This document shows positions 37,452 to 48,665 of a stretch of DNA of 64,000 bases, one piece after another. The position numbers and the translations under genes were made by a program. The stretch comes from Xiphophorus maculatus. Lineage: Eukaryota; Chordata; Actinopteri; Cyprinodontiformes; Poeciliidae. The notes under the pieces were generated by a model that saw nothing but the letters and a program-made list of their open reading frames with translations, ran no database searches and was not told where the DNA came from. The stretch's first letter is position 1. Every line of letters starts with the position of its first letter. The stretch spans positions 4,630,501 through 4,694,500 of the forward strand of contig NC_036444.1 of assembly GCF_002775205.1 (NCBI RefSeq). Direction: 5' to 3'.

Positions 37452-38859
37452 TACAGCTATTTCAGCATTTAATAATGCAGGAACTAAAAGGCGTGCTTGC
37501 TGTCTCTTCTGATGTTCTAGCAGAAAGGTAACACAATGGACGTCCTTGTTTGCACTTTTTGGTGACCAAAAACTAACAGAGATCTCTCATCATTTGCTTG
37601 TTTTTTTATTTGGTTGAAAGTAGAAAGTCAAAGTTGCTGCAGTCACGTATTGTTGGAGGAAAGTGAAAAATCCAGTCTGGAGTCTTTATCAGTTTGACCC
37701 TGGAAACAGAAAAATACCCATTAGTTAATTCTCCCTTAACAGCAATGCCTAAAGCAAAAGATCAATTTGAGAAAAGGTCAGAAATTTTAATTTTATTCTA
37801 GAAAATGTCTGAGTTTGAAAAGTCAAAAATTTGCTAGAAAACAATCTGACATTTTTAAATGAAGCTCAGACATTTAAAAAAAAAATTGTGGATATTTCTG
37901 AGTTTGAAAAGCGACAAATTTGTTAGAAACAAACTTGGAACTTTTTAAATTAATCTCTGAAATTTTCTGTACGATTTAAATTTATACAAAATTCAGATTT
38001 TGAAAGGTTGAAAAATTGCAAGAAAAAAATCTGAAATTTTTAGACGAAGCTCAAAAATTTAATCAAAAAACAACAAAAAAAAGTCCAACATTTTCATTTT
38101 TTTCTGGAAAATGTCTCAGACTTTTCTCACGTTTTCTAGTTTTTTGTGTTAATTTACTCCTCCTTTTCTTTTTGCAGTGTCCCTACTAGACCACCATACA
38201 AACATGATGATATTCAGTGGATTATGTTGTGTTTAGCTCCACTCTAACTGTACATATTATTATTGTTCAATGGACCTACAACTAAATGGCCAGGAAGGAT
38301 GCAAAATGGTGTATCTCAGTGGAAACAAGACATAAGGCTCAAACCATGTTATAAATAAACTTCCTTCTCATCCCAATTTAATGAAATGGGGCAATGAATA
38401 TGGGATATTTGGTTTCATGTTATCTGGAAGCAATATCAGATTACATCAAACTCTGAGGCTGTTGTTCTTCAACAAACACACAGAATAAATCAAATGTTTT
38501 CCAGGGTGAGAGTTAAGATGATACACTGAGCAGTTTTCCACTTCGTTCGTCCCCAATATAACAGATGACCATAAGAACAATAAGCTTCTGCGGTTTCTTT
38601 TCTTCCCTCCCAAAGCTGCTGGTGATCAAACAGCTTTATGCCATTAGGTTAACAGCAGAGAACCATTAGTGGTCAGAAGTGCTGCAGTTACTGCAGCACT
38701 TTGTTCCTCACAAACCAGCATTATTTATCCGCCCACCGAGGTTTGTTGGGTTAATTCAACGGAGTGTTGCCCTCAGGGTTTTCCTCCATAATCTGGTTCT
38801 GCTCCCCAGATTAGGAATGCAACATCGGTATCGGCCGATGTTAGTCATTTTTTCACATA

Positions 38860-39225
38860 TCACCACCAAGCATTTTTATCTATTTTCTTGTGCAAATATT
38901 TTAGTATACTTGAAAGACAAAACAAACTTCTAAGTAACTTTTCAACAAAATACACGACCTTCTTTTAAATCAGTAATTTCTTAATACTGAATAAATCAAG
39001 TACTGGTTCCACTAGCAGATTATTATATTTATAACTAAACATTTTTCCAGTGTAATAAGTGAAATAATCTGCCAGTGGAACTGATACTTTTTCATCAATA
39101 TTAAGACATTTTTTTACTTAAAACAAGCTGTTTCTTGCTCAAAAGTTACTTGTAAGTTAGTTTTGTCTTATTTCAAGTGAACAAATATATTTGAACTAGA
39201 AACTAGATCAATGCTTAGTAAAAAA
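38860..39225. mobile_element. MITE family A, palindromic copy
   Basis: Both arms present: 'tagtatacttgaaagacaaa' at left and 'gttttgtcttatttcaagtg' at right, with a centre at about 39,045 ('tttttccagtgtaataagtg'). Ends are eroded. Confidence 0.7.
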
Positions 39226-40305
39226 AAATGGAGGTGTGCTATTTGTTTGCTTGAAGGCAAACAAAAATATGTCTCAATGCGCATAGTTGCATTTTAATTA
39301 TTAATTATTTACCTGCTCTGGTTTGTTTGAATCTAATTCACAAATACAGAATATATTATATAATTTTAGGTGTTAATTACTTAATAATAAATTTCAGGTC
39401 TTTGGAAACTTATTGCATTTAACAGTGACAATAATGAGGATTTGGTTATTTTTATACTTACAGTGAGGCTTACTAAAACAAATATGTGTCTACAGCTGAA
39501 AGCTTCAATAATCAAAGGAGAAGATGAACCAAAGGAGGACGAATATTGTCATAATATTAAATTCATAAAAGGCATCACAGAACACAAGTAAATAAACAAA
39601 TAATTGAGGTAGATGGAGATAAAGGAAGTCTTTAGTGAAACCATCTGACAACAATGACACAGCCACGGGTTGTTCAGCAGGAAATTAAAACAGACTTATT
39701 CATCCTGAATGTATCACATGATTGAACAGCGCTTCAGTCGGACTGTTTCTCAAGAAAAATGCATAATTTGCCATTTTGTTGCTAATAACTTCAGGAATTA
39801 ACAGCTCTACACGATCTAGGAAAAGTAGCAATCGAGTTCTGCTGATCAAATATTGACTAGTTAAGGGGTCTGTAGCATTGCAATATCGCTTACAAAAATC
39901 ATTTAAGTTTTATTTTCCACCAGCAAACACAACTTTTAATTTGTTTGGCTTAGAGTTGCAGGCGGTACACATAATGTTGATTTTAGATGCACTCTTAATT
40001 GCATGTTTCACATCTCCTCAAATCAGATTTTATAGACAAACCAGAGTTTGAGTAAAGTGAACTGAAGAGGGTGTGAATGCATCTTAACATGAATCTAACT
40101 GTGACAAAGAATAACTAAACACAGGAAATAAACATGATCTAGCACCGAAAGAATTAAACTACTAAGAAGAACTGATCAAAAGTAAAAACAGAAACTAAGA
40201 ATAAACATGAAAAAAGTAGGAAAGCAAACAAAAGAAAGAAAAGGAACAGAAACAAAAGAAGCAAACAAATCCCAAACATTTTTAACGATGTCTACTGAAG
40301 AGATC

Positions 40306-40440
40306 ACTGCAAAAACACAAAATCTTACCAAGTATTTATGTCTAATTTCTAGTCCAAATATCTCAGTACACTTGAATTAAGATATAGGAGCTTATTTTAA
40401 GTAAATAATTCTTGAATATGGATTAAAAAGTACAAAGTAA
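40306..40440. mobile_element. MITE family A, left-end copy
   Basis: 'cactgcaaaaacacaaaatc' followed by 'ttaccaagtatttatgtcta', then a deletion and 'agatataggagcttatttta'. Confidence 0.7.
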
Positions 40441-40974
40441 ACTGACATCATTCATTTGTATAAGACATTAGGGATTTCCACAGGGGAAACCCCACATGAT
40501 CCTCATGCAGGTCCAGTGTTTCATTACATTCAGCAGTTTATAAACAAGAGACGGGGTGCCACTGTAAAATTTAGCTGACAAACATATTTCGCAGATCAGA
40601 TGGCTGAACAATTCCTACTGTCTGTTCTTTATACGCCACAATCGTTAGCCCTTACAGTTCATGACGGCTTTGTGATCCAAGGTTTCCCCCAGAAAACTTG
40701 CTAAGCCCGGTGGTTGGGTGTGAGTGCAGTCATTTATCCAGCACCCCGTCGTGTTTTTGAGTTAAAAAATGTTTAAAGTTGACAGGAAATTTGAAAAATA
40801 TCACTTGATAATCATGTGTTACTGAAATATTGGAAGATTAATATGTGAACACCAAAATGTTAAAAAATACTAACATTTTAAAAAGCATTAAGTAAATAAG
40901 CAATGCTTAGCCTGGTGGGAGCACAAGTAAAGCCTGGTGGCCCGCCAGGCTTATAATACACTGGGGGAAACCCT

Positions 40975-41260
40975 GTAATCAACGGCATAATGCTGTTTAA
41001 TTCTGGAGTCAAATGCGAGGCCATCTGCCTGACAGCTGAAGCGTGGCCCAAATGGGTCATCAAAAGGACAGGGATCCCAAACACAGCAGATTGTCTGAAA
41101 AACAACAGAATCAAGACAAAGTCCAGACCTCAGCCTGATTGAAGTGCTGCTGTGGGACCTTTGGAGAGATGTGCAGAAACAAATGCCTGAAAACCTCAAA
41201 GAACCAAATCAATACTGGAAGGAAGAAAGGATGAAAAATCTTCTGCAACAACGTGAGAGA
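40975..41260 (+). pseudogene. Tc1/mariner transposase relic
   Basis: Plus-strand translation gives QKDRDPKHS (about 41,062-41,090; family pattern QQDNDPKH) and, in a second frame, SPDLSLIEVLLWDLWRDVQK (about 41,122-41,181; family pattern SPDLNPIEMLWRDL). The Asp and Glu positions are preserved but the frame is broken. The element is much shorter than an intact Tc1 and no inverted repeats were resolved. Confidence 0.68.
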
Positions 41261-41315
41261 CTGATACAGTCTAAGGGAAAGGAGAAGGAATAGGATGTAG
41301 AGAGCAGAGTCTTAG

Positions 41316-41938
41316 GGTTCATTCACACCAGACCTGTTCAGTCCTCTTCAACCAAACTCTGGTTCATTTGTCTAGAAAGTGCAGTTTATTTGTGGAGGTG
41401 TGAATGCAGAATCAAACTCTGATGCGAACCAAACGAGTGAACTCTGATGCATCTACAAACCTCAGTCTCGGTTCGGTTGAAGTGAACCCTGATGCGAATG
41501 CATACGTGAACACCAAGTGGACTGGAAACTGCTCCAAAAGCAGGAAGTGGAGTGCAGCGCAGGGCATTCTGGGTACATACAACCAAAACAAATATGCGAG
41601 GCTAGTGCTAGTGGGAGAAATGCCTTGTGGTCTTTTATCGAACACAAAAGAGAAATCCTACAGTTGCTAAAACCTAAACTACTCCATTTGTTGACATTTT
41701 GTGAAGAAGAAAGTTGCGCTCAGTGTCTCCTTCAGAGGTTTTCATGCGTTTCCTTCAGCGGTTCTTGGTGCAGCGCCCCAACAGGTGAAGAGGGGAACAA
41801 GTTTTTCAAAGCGTTTGGTTTGATTGACACAGTTCAGTGTGAAAGCGAACCACAGCAGCTGAAAATGTAACAAATGTTGCAAGTTTGGTCCCAATTGAAC
41901 CGAGTCTACCAGACTATCAGGTGTGAAAACTCCCTATA
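41316..41938. mobile_element. Family E DNA transposon copy
   Basis: 'ggttcattcacaccagacct' at left, 'atcaggtgtgaaaactccct' at right. The interior matches 14,478-15,008 ('agcgcagggcattctgggta', 'gtgtgaaagcgaaccacagc'). Confidence 0.7.
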
Positions 41939-42419
41939 ACTCTGCCCAAGAGTATGACATGGAAATGCTTCAACACCAAAACAGTGTTTTATACCAATAA
42001 GGAAGAGTTTTAGTCCAAGATCAGGACTGAAACAGGGTTCAGACTGAATGCAAAGCACACCACCATCAGCAAAGAAGAGCCGTGTCATTCTGGGAGATAA
42101 AAGTAACACCTGCACCAAAACACCTGGCCCTGTTTCCCGCTCCAGAGACAGCACAGCGAAGCTGAGGCAGCTGCATAGAGCAGCGTCAGCCCCGTCATTT
42201 AGAGCAGATTAATAATGCATCGAGTTTCTTTCTACATGGACTGAAGGCGCTTTTCTGCTTCAAAGTGGAGCAGAAGGAAAGCAGCTGCTTTAAACGGACG
42301 GAGGATGGATTTTCTTCAACGTTTTTCACATGACCTCATTTAGAAGAACATCCAGTTGTTGATGAAAGCAGGCTAAATCCGACCGAGAAACTTACAGCTT
42401 GGCAAAGAGCTTCACCAAG

Positions 42420-43065
42420 CTAACCCAAAACAGGAGAAAATAAAATAAATGTAGCTAAAAGAAGCTAGGTTTATATGTAGAGAAACAAAATAGATTAAAA
42501 TAAGCGAAAATGGGATAAGCTTAGTCATGTCAGCCCTGCTTCCCTCCCAATTACCTCGGTGCACACCAAGCTAGCACTAGCTAAAGTACACCGAGCTAAT
42601 TAATGGCAGGATAAAAACAAAGAAATGTTTAGCTAGAAGTTAAGATATAAGTAGATCAAATAAGCTACAATAAGACAAGTAAAGGTAACATAAGTTCAAA
42701 TGAAAACAGTTAAGCTAGGATAATGTAAACTAAGGGAAATAAGCTAAACCACACACTAATCTAAGAAAAGCTAAAAGTGTCCCGTGTTGAAATACAATTT
42801 AATATAATACAAAAGGCAATTTAATTTAATGAAAGTGGAAAATATGGGATTCTATAATAACATAGCATATGCTAAGCTATCATAACCAAATAAAAGAAAT
42901 TATGCAGGGCTAACCTTAGGCAATAAAAAATAAGACAAATTTATGTAAACAAATTAAACTATGTTATTGTTGGCTTAAAAAAAAGCTAAACAAAAATAGA
43001 ATAAGCTCTGCTAATGTTAGCTTCAGTAAATTAAGATATACCAAGCTTAAGTTCATACATGAATT
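42420..43065. repeat. GCTAA-rich block, copy 1
   Basis: Clearly homologous, in the same order and orientation, to 54,168-54,705. Shared strings include 'gctaaagtacacc', 'taatggcaggataaaaacaa' and 'aataagctaaaccacaca'. The block is low-complexity (aagct/ataa). Function unknown. Confidence 0.7.
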
Positions 43066-43424
43066 TTATCTAGACCAGAGGTGTGTAAAGTGCGGCCCGG
43101 GACCTTGTATGGTTCTTGGACTTAATTTGGTGGCCCCAAACTGCAATCCAAGAATGATTCAAATTGGTCCCGTCCAGGATCGGTGGTGGATGCAGGTGAA
43201 GACTTTTTATTTGAAATTGTGGTAAACCTATCACAGATAAAAAAATTTACAATAAAAAATATTTAGTGAATCACAAAGTATTTGTCTTTTCATAACTAAG
43301 CCACATAGCGCAGCCAGGCTTAACCAGAGACACATTTTTAAAAAGTATTTAGAAATTTATTTTTTCCTCTTATTATTGTTTAATAATATAGGAACAGTAC
43401 TGTTTAGTACTGTTTAGTTAGCGT

Positions 43425-43830
43425 TACTTGAACTCTGGCTTGTTTGCCTAGAAAGCCTGGTTATTTTGAGGAGCTGTGAATCAGTCATCAAACTCTGACG
43501 TAGATCAACAAAGCTAACTGTAGTCCACCTCAGCCTCAATCCGGTTGAAGTGAACTGTGGTGTGGAACATGTGAACGCCAAGCGGATCAGAGACCTCTCC
43601 AAAACCAGGAAGTGAACTACCCAGAAAGCACAGTGCATTCTGGGTAAATACAACCAAAGCAAACATGTAAGTCTAGCACTAGTGGGGAAATGACTTGGGA
43701 TTTTTGACCAAAGAGAAATACTGCAACCGCTAAAATCAGACGCCACTCCATTTTTGTTTACATTTTGTGAAAAAGGAGGTTGCGCTCATTGTCTTCTTCA
43801 GAGGTTTTTGATTCTGGTCTGCTCCGCATC
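43425..43830. mobile_element. Family E DNA transposon, truncated copy
   Basis: Shares 'gcattctgggtaaatacaac', 'agcactagtgggg' and 'aaagagaaatactgcaa' with the other family E copies. Both ends are eroded. A hAT-like 'gtgtgtaaagtgcggcccgg' fragment lies just upstream at about 43,080. Confidence 0.62.
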
Positions 43831-45122
43831 CACAGAATCAGAACCAAAGATGGAGAATCAGCATTCAGCTTCTATGCTCTTCTAATGGAGCAAACTTCCA
43901 GAAAACTGCAAAACTGCCAAAACACAGTTTCTGTAAATCAAGGCCTGTTTAGAATTCCCTTTGACTAATAATAACTGGAGCTTTGATCAATATACTTGAT
44001 GTGTATTTGATTGATGCATTTGATGATGTTATTTGACAAATGTAATGTTTACTGTTTGTTTCATAACTGGTTACTGTGTGATGTTTTTGTGACAAGCCTG
44101 AACTCATTTTAAAGTCTCTGTGAACTTTCTGGGAGTTTAAATTGTAGATGTCATTAAAATCTCTGAATTTCTAACAGCAACTAGAAATTCACCGATTTTC
44201 TCTGGGTCATCAGTGGAGAGTAAAACCGGGGAATCCTGCTTCTAAAGAAAAAGATGCCCTGGCTTATCCAGAAAGGTTTCTGTTCTCTGCTCTGCAAACA
44301 GCAGACGAGTGAACAGTAGCTGTTTCTTTCAGAGTTGGCATGGAGCATGAAAAGGATTTCTGAAACGTGAGAATAGTGTTTGCTTTGGTGTGTGATTACA
44401 TAAGGCTGTCGGTACTAAATCCCTGCTGAACGGATGCTTCAAAAGCTTCCAGCGGCTCATCAGAAACACATCCATGTTCTGATTAGATCTGAGATATAAA
44501 ACTGAGAGTCCAAGAGGAAAAAGTTCTGATGCAGATCTCACATGCTTCAAATATCAGAATAAAATCAAAGCCAGACAGAATTTAAAACCTCCAACTGACA
44601 CAATGAAGAACAACAAAGCACTTCTCTTACCAGGACAAATAATCTTGAAGTATATCCGTTTGTTTTTTGGTGGCATTGTTTTCAGGAAATTAAAAATCTG
44701 CCGTGGACTTTAAAGAGAGAGCATCCCACGCTGAGGCAGGACTGAAGGATTACTAAAGGAGGAAGATGCCAGCCTTTCCCAGTTTCACTGCAGCGCTCCT
44801 CCCTGCTAGCGACGACCCCCCACCCCTCCACCCTGCCACGCCCTCAGTGGTTCAGTCCTCCTCAGAGAACCGAGATGAGCTGGAGCGTGCTATGTTCCTG
44901 CCAGGAGGGGGGAGGAGAGGCCTGAGGAGGCAGATGGTTGGCTGGTGGGAGGGGATGGAGGGATGACAGATGTGTTGACTTACAGTAGAGATGCTCTAGA
45001 TTCAATAAAAGCATCACCACTTTGATTTTTTCCCCCCTCTTTTCTTGATTGAGTGATTGATTTTACTGATTCGTTCCAGACATGTCACCACCATTGTGTC
45101 GAGCATATCCACATCAACACTA

Positions 45123-45895
45123 GGCTACGTTCACATTGCAGCCTGAAGCAACCCAAATCGGATTTCTTTTTCTTAATACAACCTGACTCGGATCTTTTCA
45201 TGCCAGTCTGAACAACACAGATCGGATATTTTTAATGTGACCCAGGCCAGTTGGATATCCGATACATATCTAATCTTCTCAAATATGACCCCCGTCTGTA
45301 CAGCGAGGTCGCATTCATCCGACCTGAACGTCACTGATACTCGACAAACGGGAAGAAAAACAACAACTATGGAACCATAATGAGGATTAAGTTGTTAATG
45401 TGCTGGCTCCGGTCGGACAACAACTTCAAAATCGTAAAAAATGCTTCACCATTTGCATCCATGATTACTTCCACCAACACTGAGCACTACTGCTACTCAT
45501 TTTTTTATATGGCGGTTGGTAAAACACTGCTGCGACAGACTGGCGACCTGTCCAGGGTGACCCCGCCTCTCACCCAAAACGTTAGCTGGAGAGACACCAG
45601 CATCTCGGGACCCCAGTAGGGACAAGAGTGTTAGAAAATGGATGGATGGATGGATGGATGGATGGATGGATGGATGGATGGATGGATGGATGGGAAAACA
45701 CTGAGCACGCTCTCTATCTGTGACGTTATCGCGCCCTTTACTGCGCATGCTAAATACTTTTAGGTCGTTTGCAGTTCACATATAGGTGGCATATATTTGG
45801 AAGTGTGAACAACCACGGCAAAAAAAATAAATAAAAAATCCGATTTGACAAAAAATCGGAATGGAGTCACTTCAGCCTGCAATGTGAACGTAGCC
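45123..45895. mobile_element. Non-autonomous DNA transposon with 'ggctacgttcacattgcag' ends
   Basis: Left end 'ggctacgttcacattgcagc', right end 'ctgcaatgtgaacgtagcc': long near-perfect inverted repeats 770 bp apart. The interior also pairs ('aaatcggatttctttttc' against 'aaaaatccgatttgacaaa'). It carries a nested LINE 3' end and GGAT microsatellite (45,528-45,693). Confidence 0.82.
45528..45693 (+). repeat. RTE-type LINE 3' tail plus (GGAT)n, nested
   Basis: 'agactggcgacctgtccagg', 'gtgaccccgcctctcaccc' and 'gagtgttagaaaatggatgg' form the classic 3' end of fish RTE-like elements, running into 13-14 GGAT units. It lies inside the transposon 45,123-45,895. Confidence 0.75.
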
Positions 45896-48064
45896 ATTTC
45901 ATCACTTGACTCAAGGCGCCATGATGGACATCGGAATTGATTAACAGAAAAAAACTAATCGGTTTCCCAAGTTGTTTTTCTCAGTTTAGTCGTGGCTTCT
46001 ACTTGTTCTACTAAAGCTAATTTGTCTGTGAACGTAACACACTTGGAATATTTATAAAAGTTTTAAATAGCTAGCTTTGAAACCGACTTGTACCAAAGGA
46101 GGGAGGAAGTACAGGAAGTGCAGGTGCTTTGGGGAGAAAGGCCATTTCTTTACCTGAATTTCTTTCAGGTAAAGAAATTGTCAACTTTACCTGAATTCAC
46201 ACAACATGATTTATGTCACTATGTCATAAGTTTCTCCTTACACCGGAGAGGCCTTAAAAACGTACTGAACTCGAGATGCTTTTTTTCTTCATATAGGCTA
46301 CATGATGGTGGGCCATCGTCTCCATGGTTACCAATGATTAGACATGTACCTTCTCCATAATGCGATATTTAATATCTTTCTAGTCACACTTAGTTATACA
46401 GAATTAGAAAGTTAATCTTCTTACCTTGTAAAAAGTGTTCGCTGTAAATCCGCGGTTACACCGACGGCTGCAGGTCATGATTGCCATCATTCGCCACCTT
46501 ATCTTTCCTCATTAAAAGTTATACAATAAAATAACACATTTGGTTTGCATCCTTGCCGACCGCGCAGCACCCTGTGACCAGTTTGAAAGTGAAATCAACT
46601 AAATAAAAGTGATATTAGGCTCCCAGATGTCTGTTTTTAGACAGGATTTACTGACCTTTACAGGTGGAAGCTGCTGCTCCACCTTATGAACTGATTTTAA
46701 GGTGATATTTGCTATTGACATCTCTACGGCAGCAAATTCCCTTTATGGAAAGTAGAAGTGGTTAATGTTTAGAGATTTTAATGTTAAAGTGACTAAAAAC
46801 AGCCCAGTTTGTCTCCTCAGATCTTTCCTTTTGGAGTTATAGCAGTTTTCTGACCTTGTATGCATCAAATCATATCAAATCTGAAGGTGAAAAATCTCTG
46901 AAGTCTGCATTTGGGGTCTGTATCCTGCTTTAAGAGTGATTACAGTCAGAGCGAACCCTCCTTCCTAACAGCAGGCCATGTGGAGCCGCTCTGCTGGGCT
47001 CATCATGCTGATGCTGTTTTCACCTTCAGGTGGAGGAAAAGGTGTCAAAAAGGAGAAACAGGCTTATTATTAAAAATTAAAAACAAATCAATGCAGGGTG
47101 AGAAAGAAACACTACATGAATGAAAAACAAGAACAAAAGACCGAACAGCGTACAGTAAGTTCACAGCAAAATAAAAATACCCAGTTATTAAATAATAGCA
47201 TACTCAGATATAAAAAAAATATTACAGTGAAGTAATTTAGTGAAAAAATGTCTAAGAAGTGCATATATCAAAAAGCTAGCTAGTTATCTAGACAGATGGA
47301 TAACTAGGTTCAATATATACTAATTTCTGAGATTGTTGGAAGCAGTGATATTACTGCTGGGTGGAAGGATCTGTTCTAACACTCATTAGTGCACTTAGGA
47401 TACATCTAGGACTACTGAGGATCACTTTAAGGAACCAAACGTAGTGATTTTAACTATTTAAAATATGTTTTATTATTATTATTTACTTATTACTCATAAA
47501 TTGAATCCACACCCTGGACATTAAAATTCCGTGATCCAGATTTGATCCTGGAAAAGGTTAAAGTTCATCATACAGTTTGGCTCACTGACCTCCCCTCTAG
47601 TAAAAGCAGTTGGTTTGGACCAGCTGACCCTAATCCTTTCACTCCCATCGGAGGGAATCTCTCTGCGGTCAGACCACCAGCTGCGGACGTTCAAACACAC
47701 AACCAGGCGATGGGGAACATCCATAATCCCAGCGCCACACTTCAGCAGGGATTACACGGATGTAAGCAGTCGGACTGGAAACTCTACGAGATCACAGCGA
47801 ATCGCTGCTCTTGTGTCACATGTGACCTCACAGGATTTCAGTTGTAAACCTCAGCGTCACTGCAGGTCAGAGGGATGCAACTCCACTCCTCGAGTGCAAC
47901 TGTTGATTGTCTACCTGCTCCGGCGCACCTGAATCAAAGAGGCTGAATTACCTCTTTGGCATGTAAGTGAGTTTGCAAAGACTTGGTCATTAACCATTAA
48001 TTTGATTCATCCAAAAGCTGCAGGACAGTGGCACTCAAGGACTGAAGATACAGATACTCCTGAC

Positions 48065-48665
48065 ATCATTAAAGGTGACCCTCTATGCTTCCTTGAACAA
48101 CCGAGGAGAGAGCTATGATCTTTAAAAAACGTTTTTTGCACAAAGTCATTCTTCGGTTTGGCCATTTCTGCCTACTTTGAACACCTTGCAGCTGTTTTAG
48201 GGCGTCTTGTCCCTTTAAATCCAAATAAGCTGCTGCTGTCCCCCAACTCTACGTTTAACCTCCCATGTGAAAATGGCTGGAAATTATACAACCATACATC
48301 TTTGAAAGGCATTAGTAGAGCCTCCTGCACATTCAACAAGAATGCAGCAAGTGGTCTCTGGATGGTAAGTCAACAACAAAACACTTGTCTTTTCCAGCAG
48401 CCATTGTACAGCGCACACAGCAGTAAAACCAGCTGACCAAACATACTGGAGTTCTGCTGGGGTTGCTAGGTAACAGGCAATGTCTGCTGATTTGTGATGT
48501 TATATTCTGTAGGCTTTTGAAACGGCTCATTTTCCGTACACCAAAAAAAACATGATTTTATTCCCAAAAAACAGCTGGGTGGTTTTTTTTTTTAGAAGCA
48601 GTTGAAACCGAAACTGAAGTATAAAACGTAAAAAATGAAGTTTGCATAACTGGTCCTTTTAAATT
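48065..48665. mobile_element. Family D MITE, full-length-like
   Basis: From 'aaaggtgaccctctatgctt' to 'aagtttgcataactggtcct'. Shares 'aatccaaataagctgctgct', 'cagcagccattgtacagcgc' and 'tggggttgctaggtaacagg' with 32,402-33,005. Confidence 0.72.

Noticed and set aside
37217..37531. 104-codon plus-strand open frame
   Set aside because: Antisense shadow of the sv2b first coding exon.
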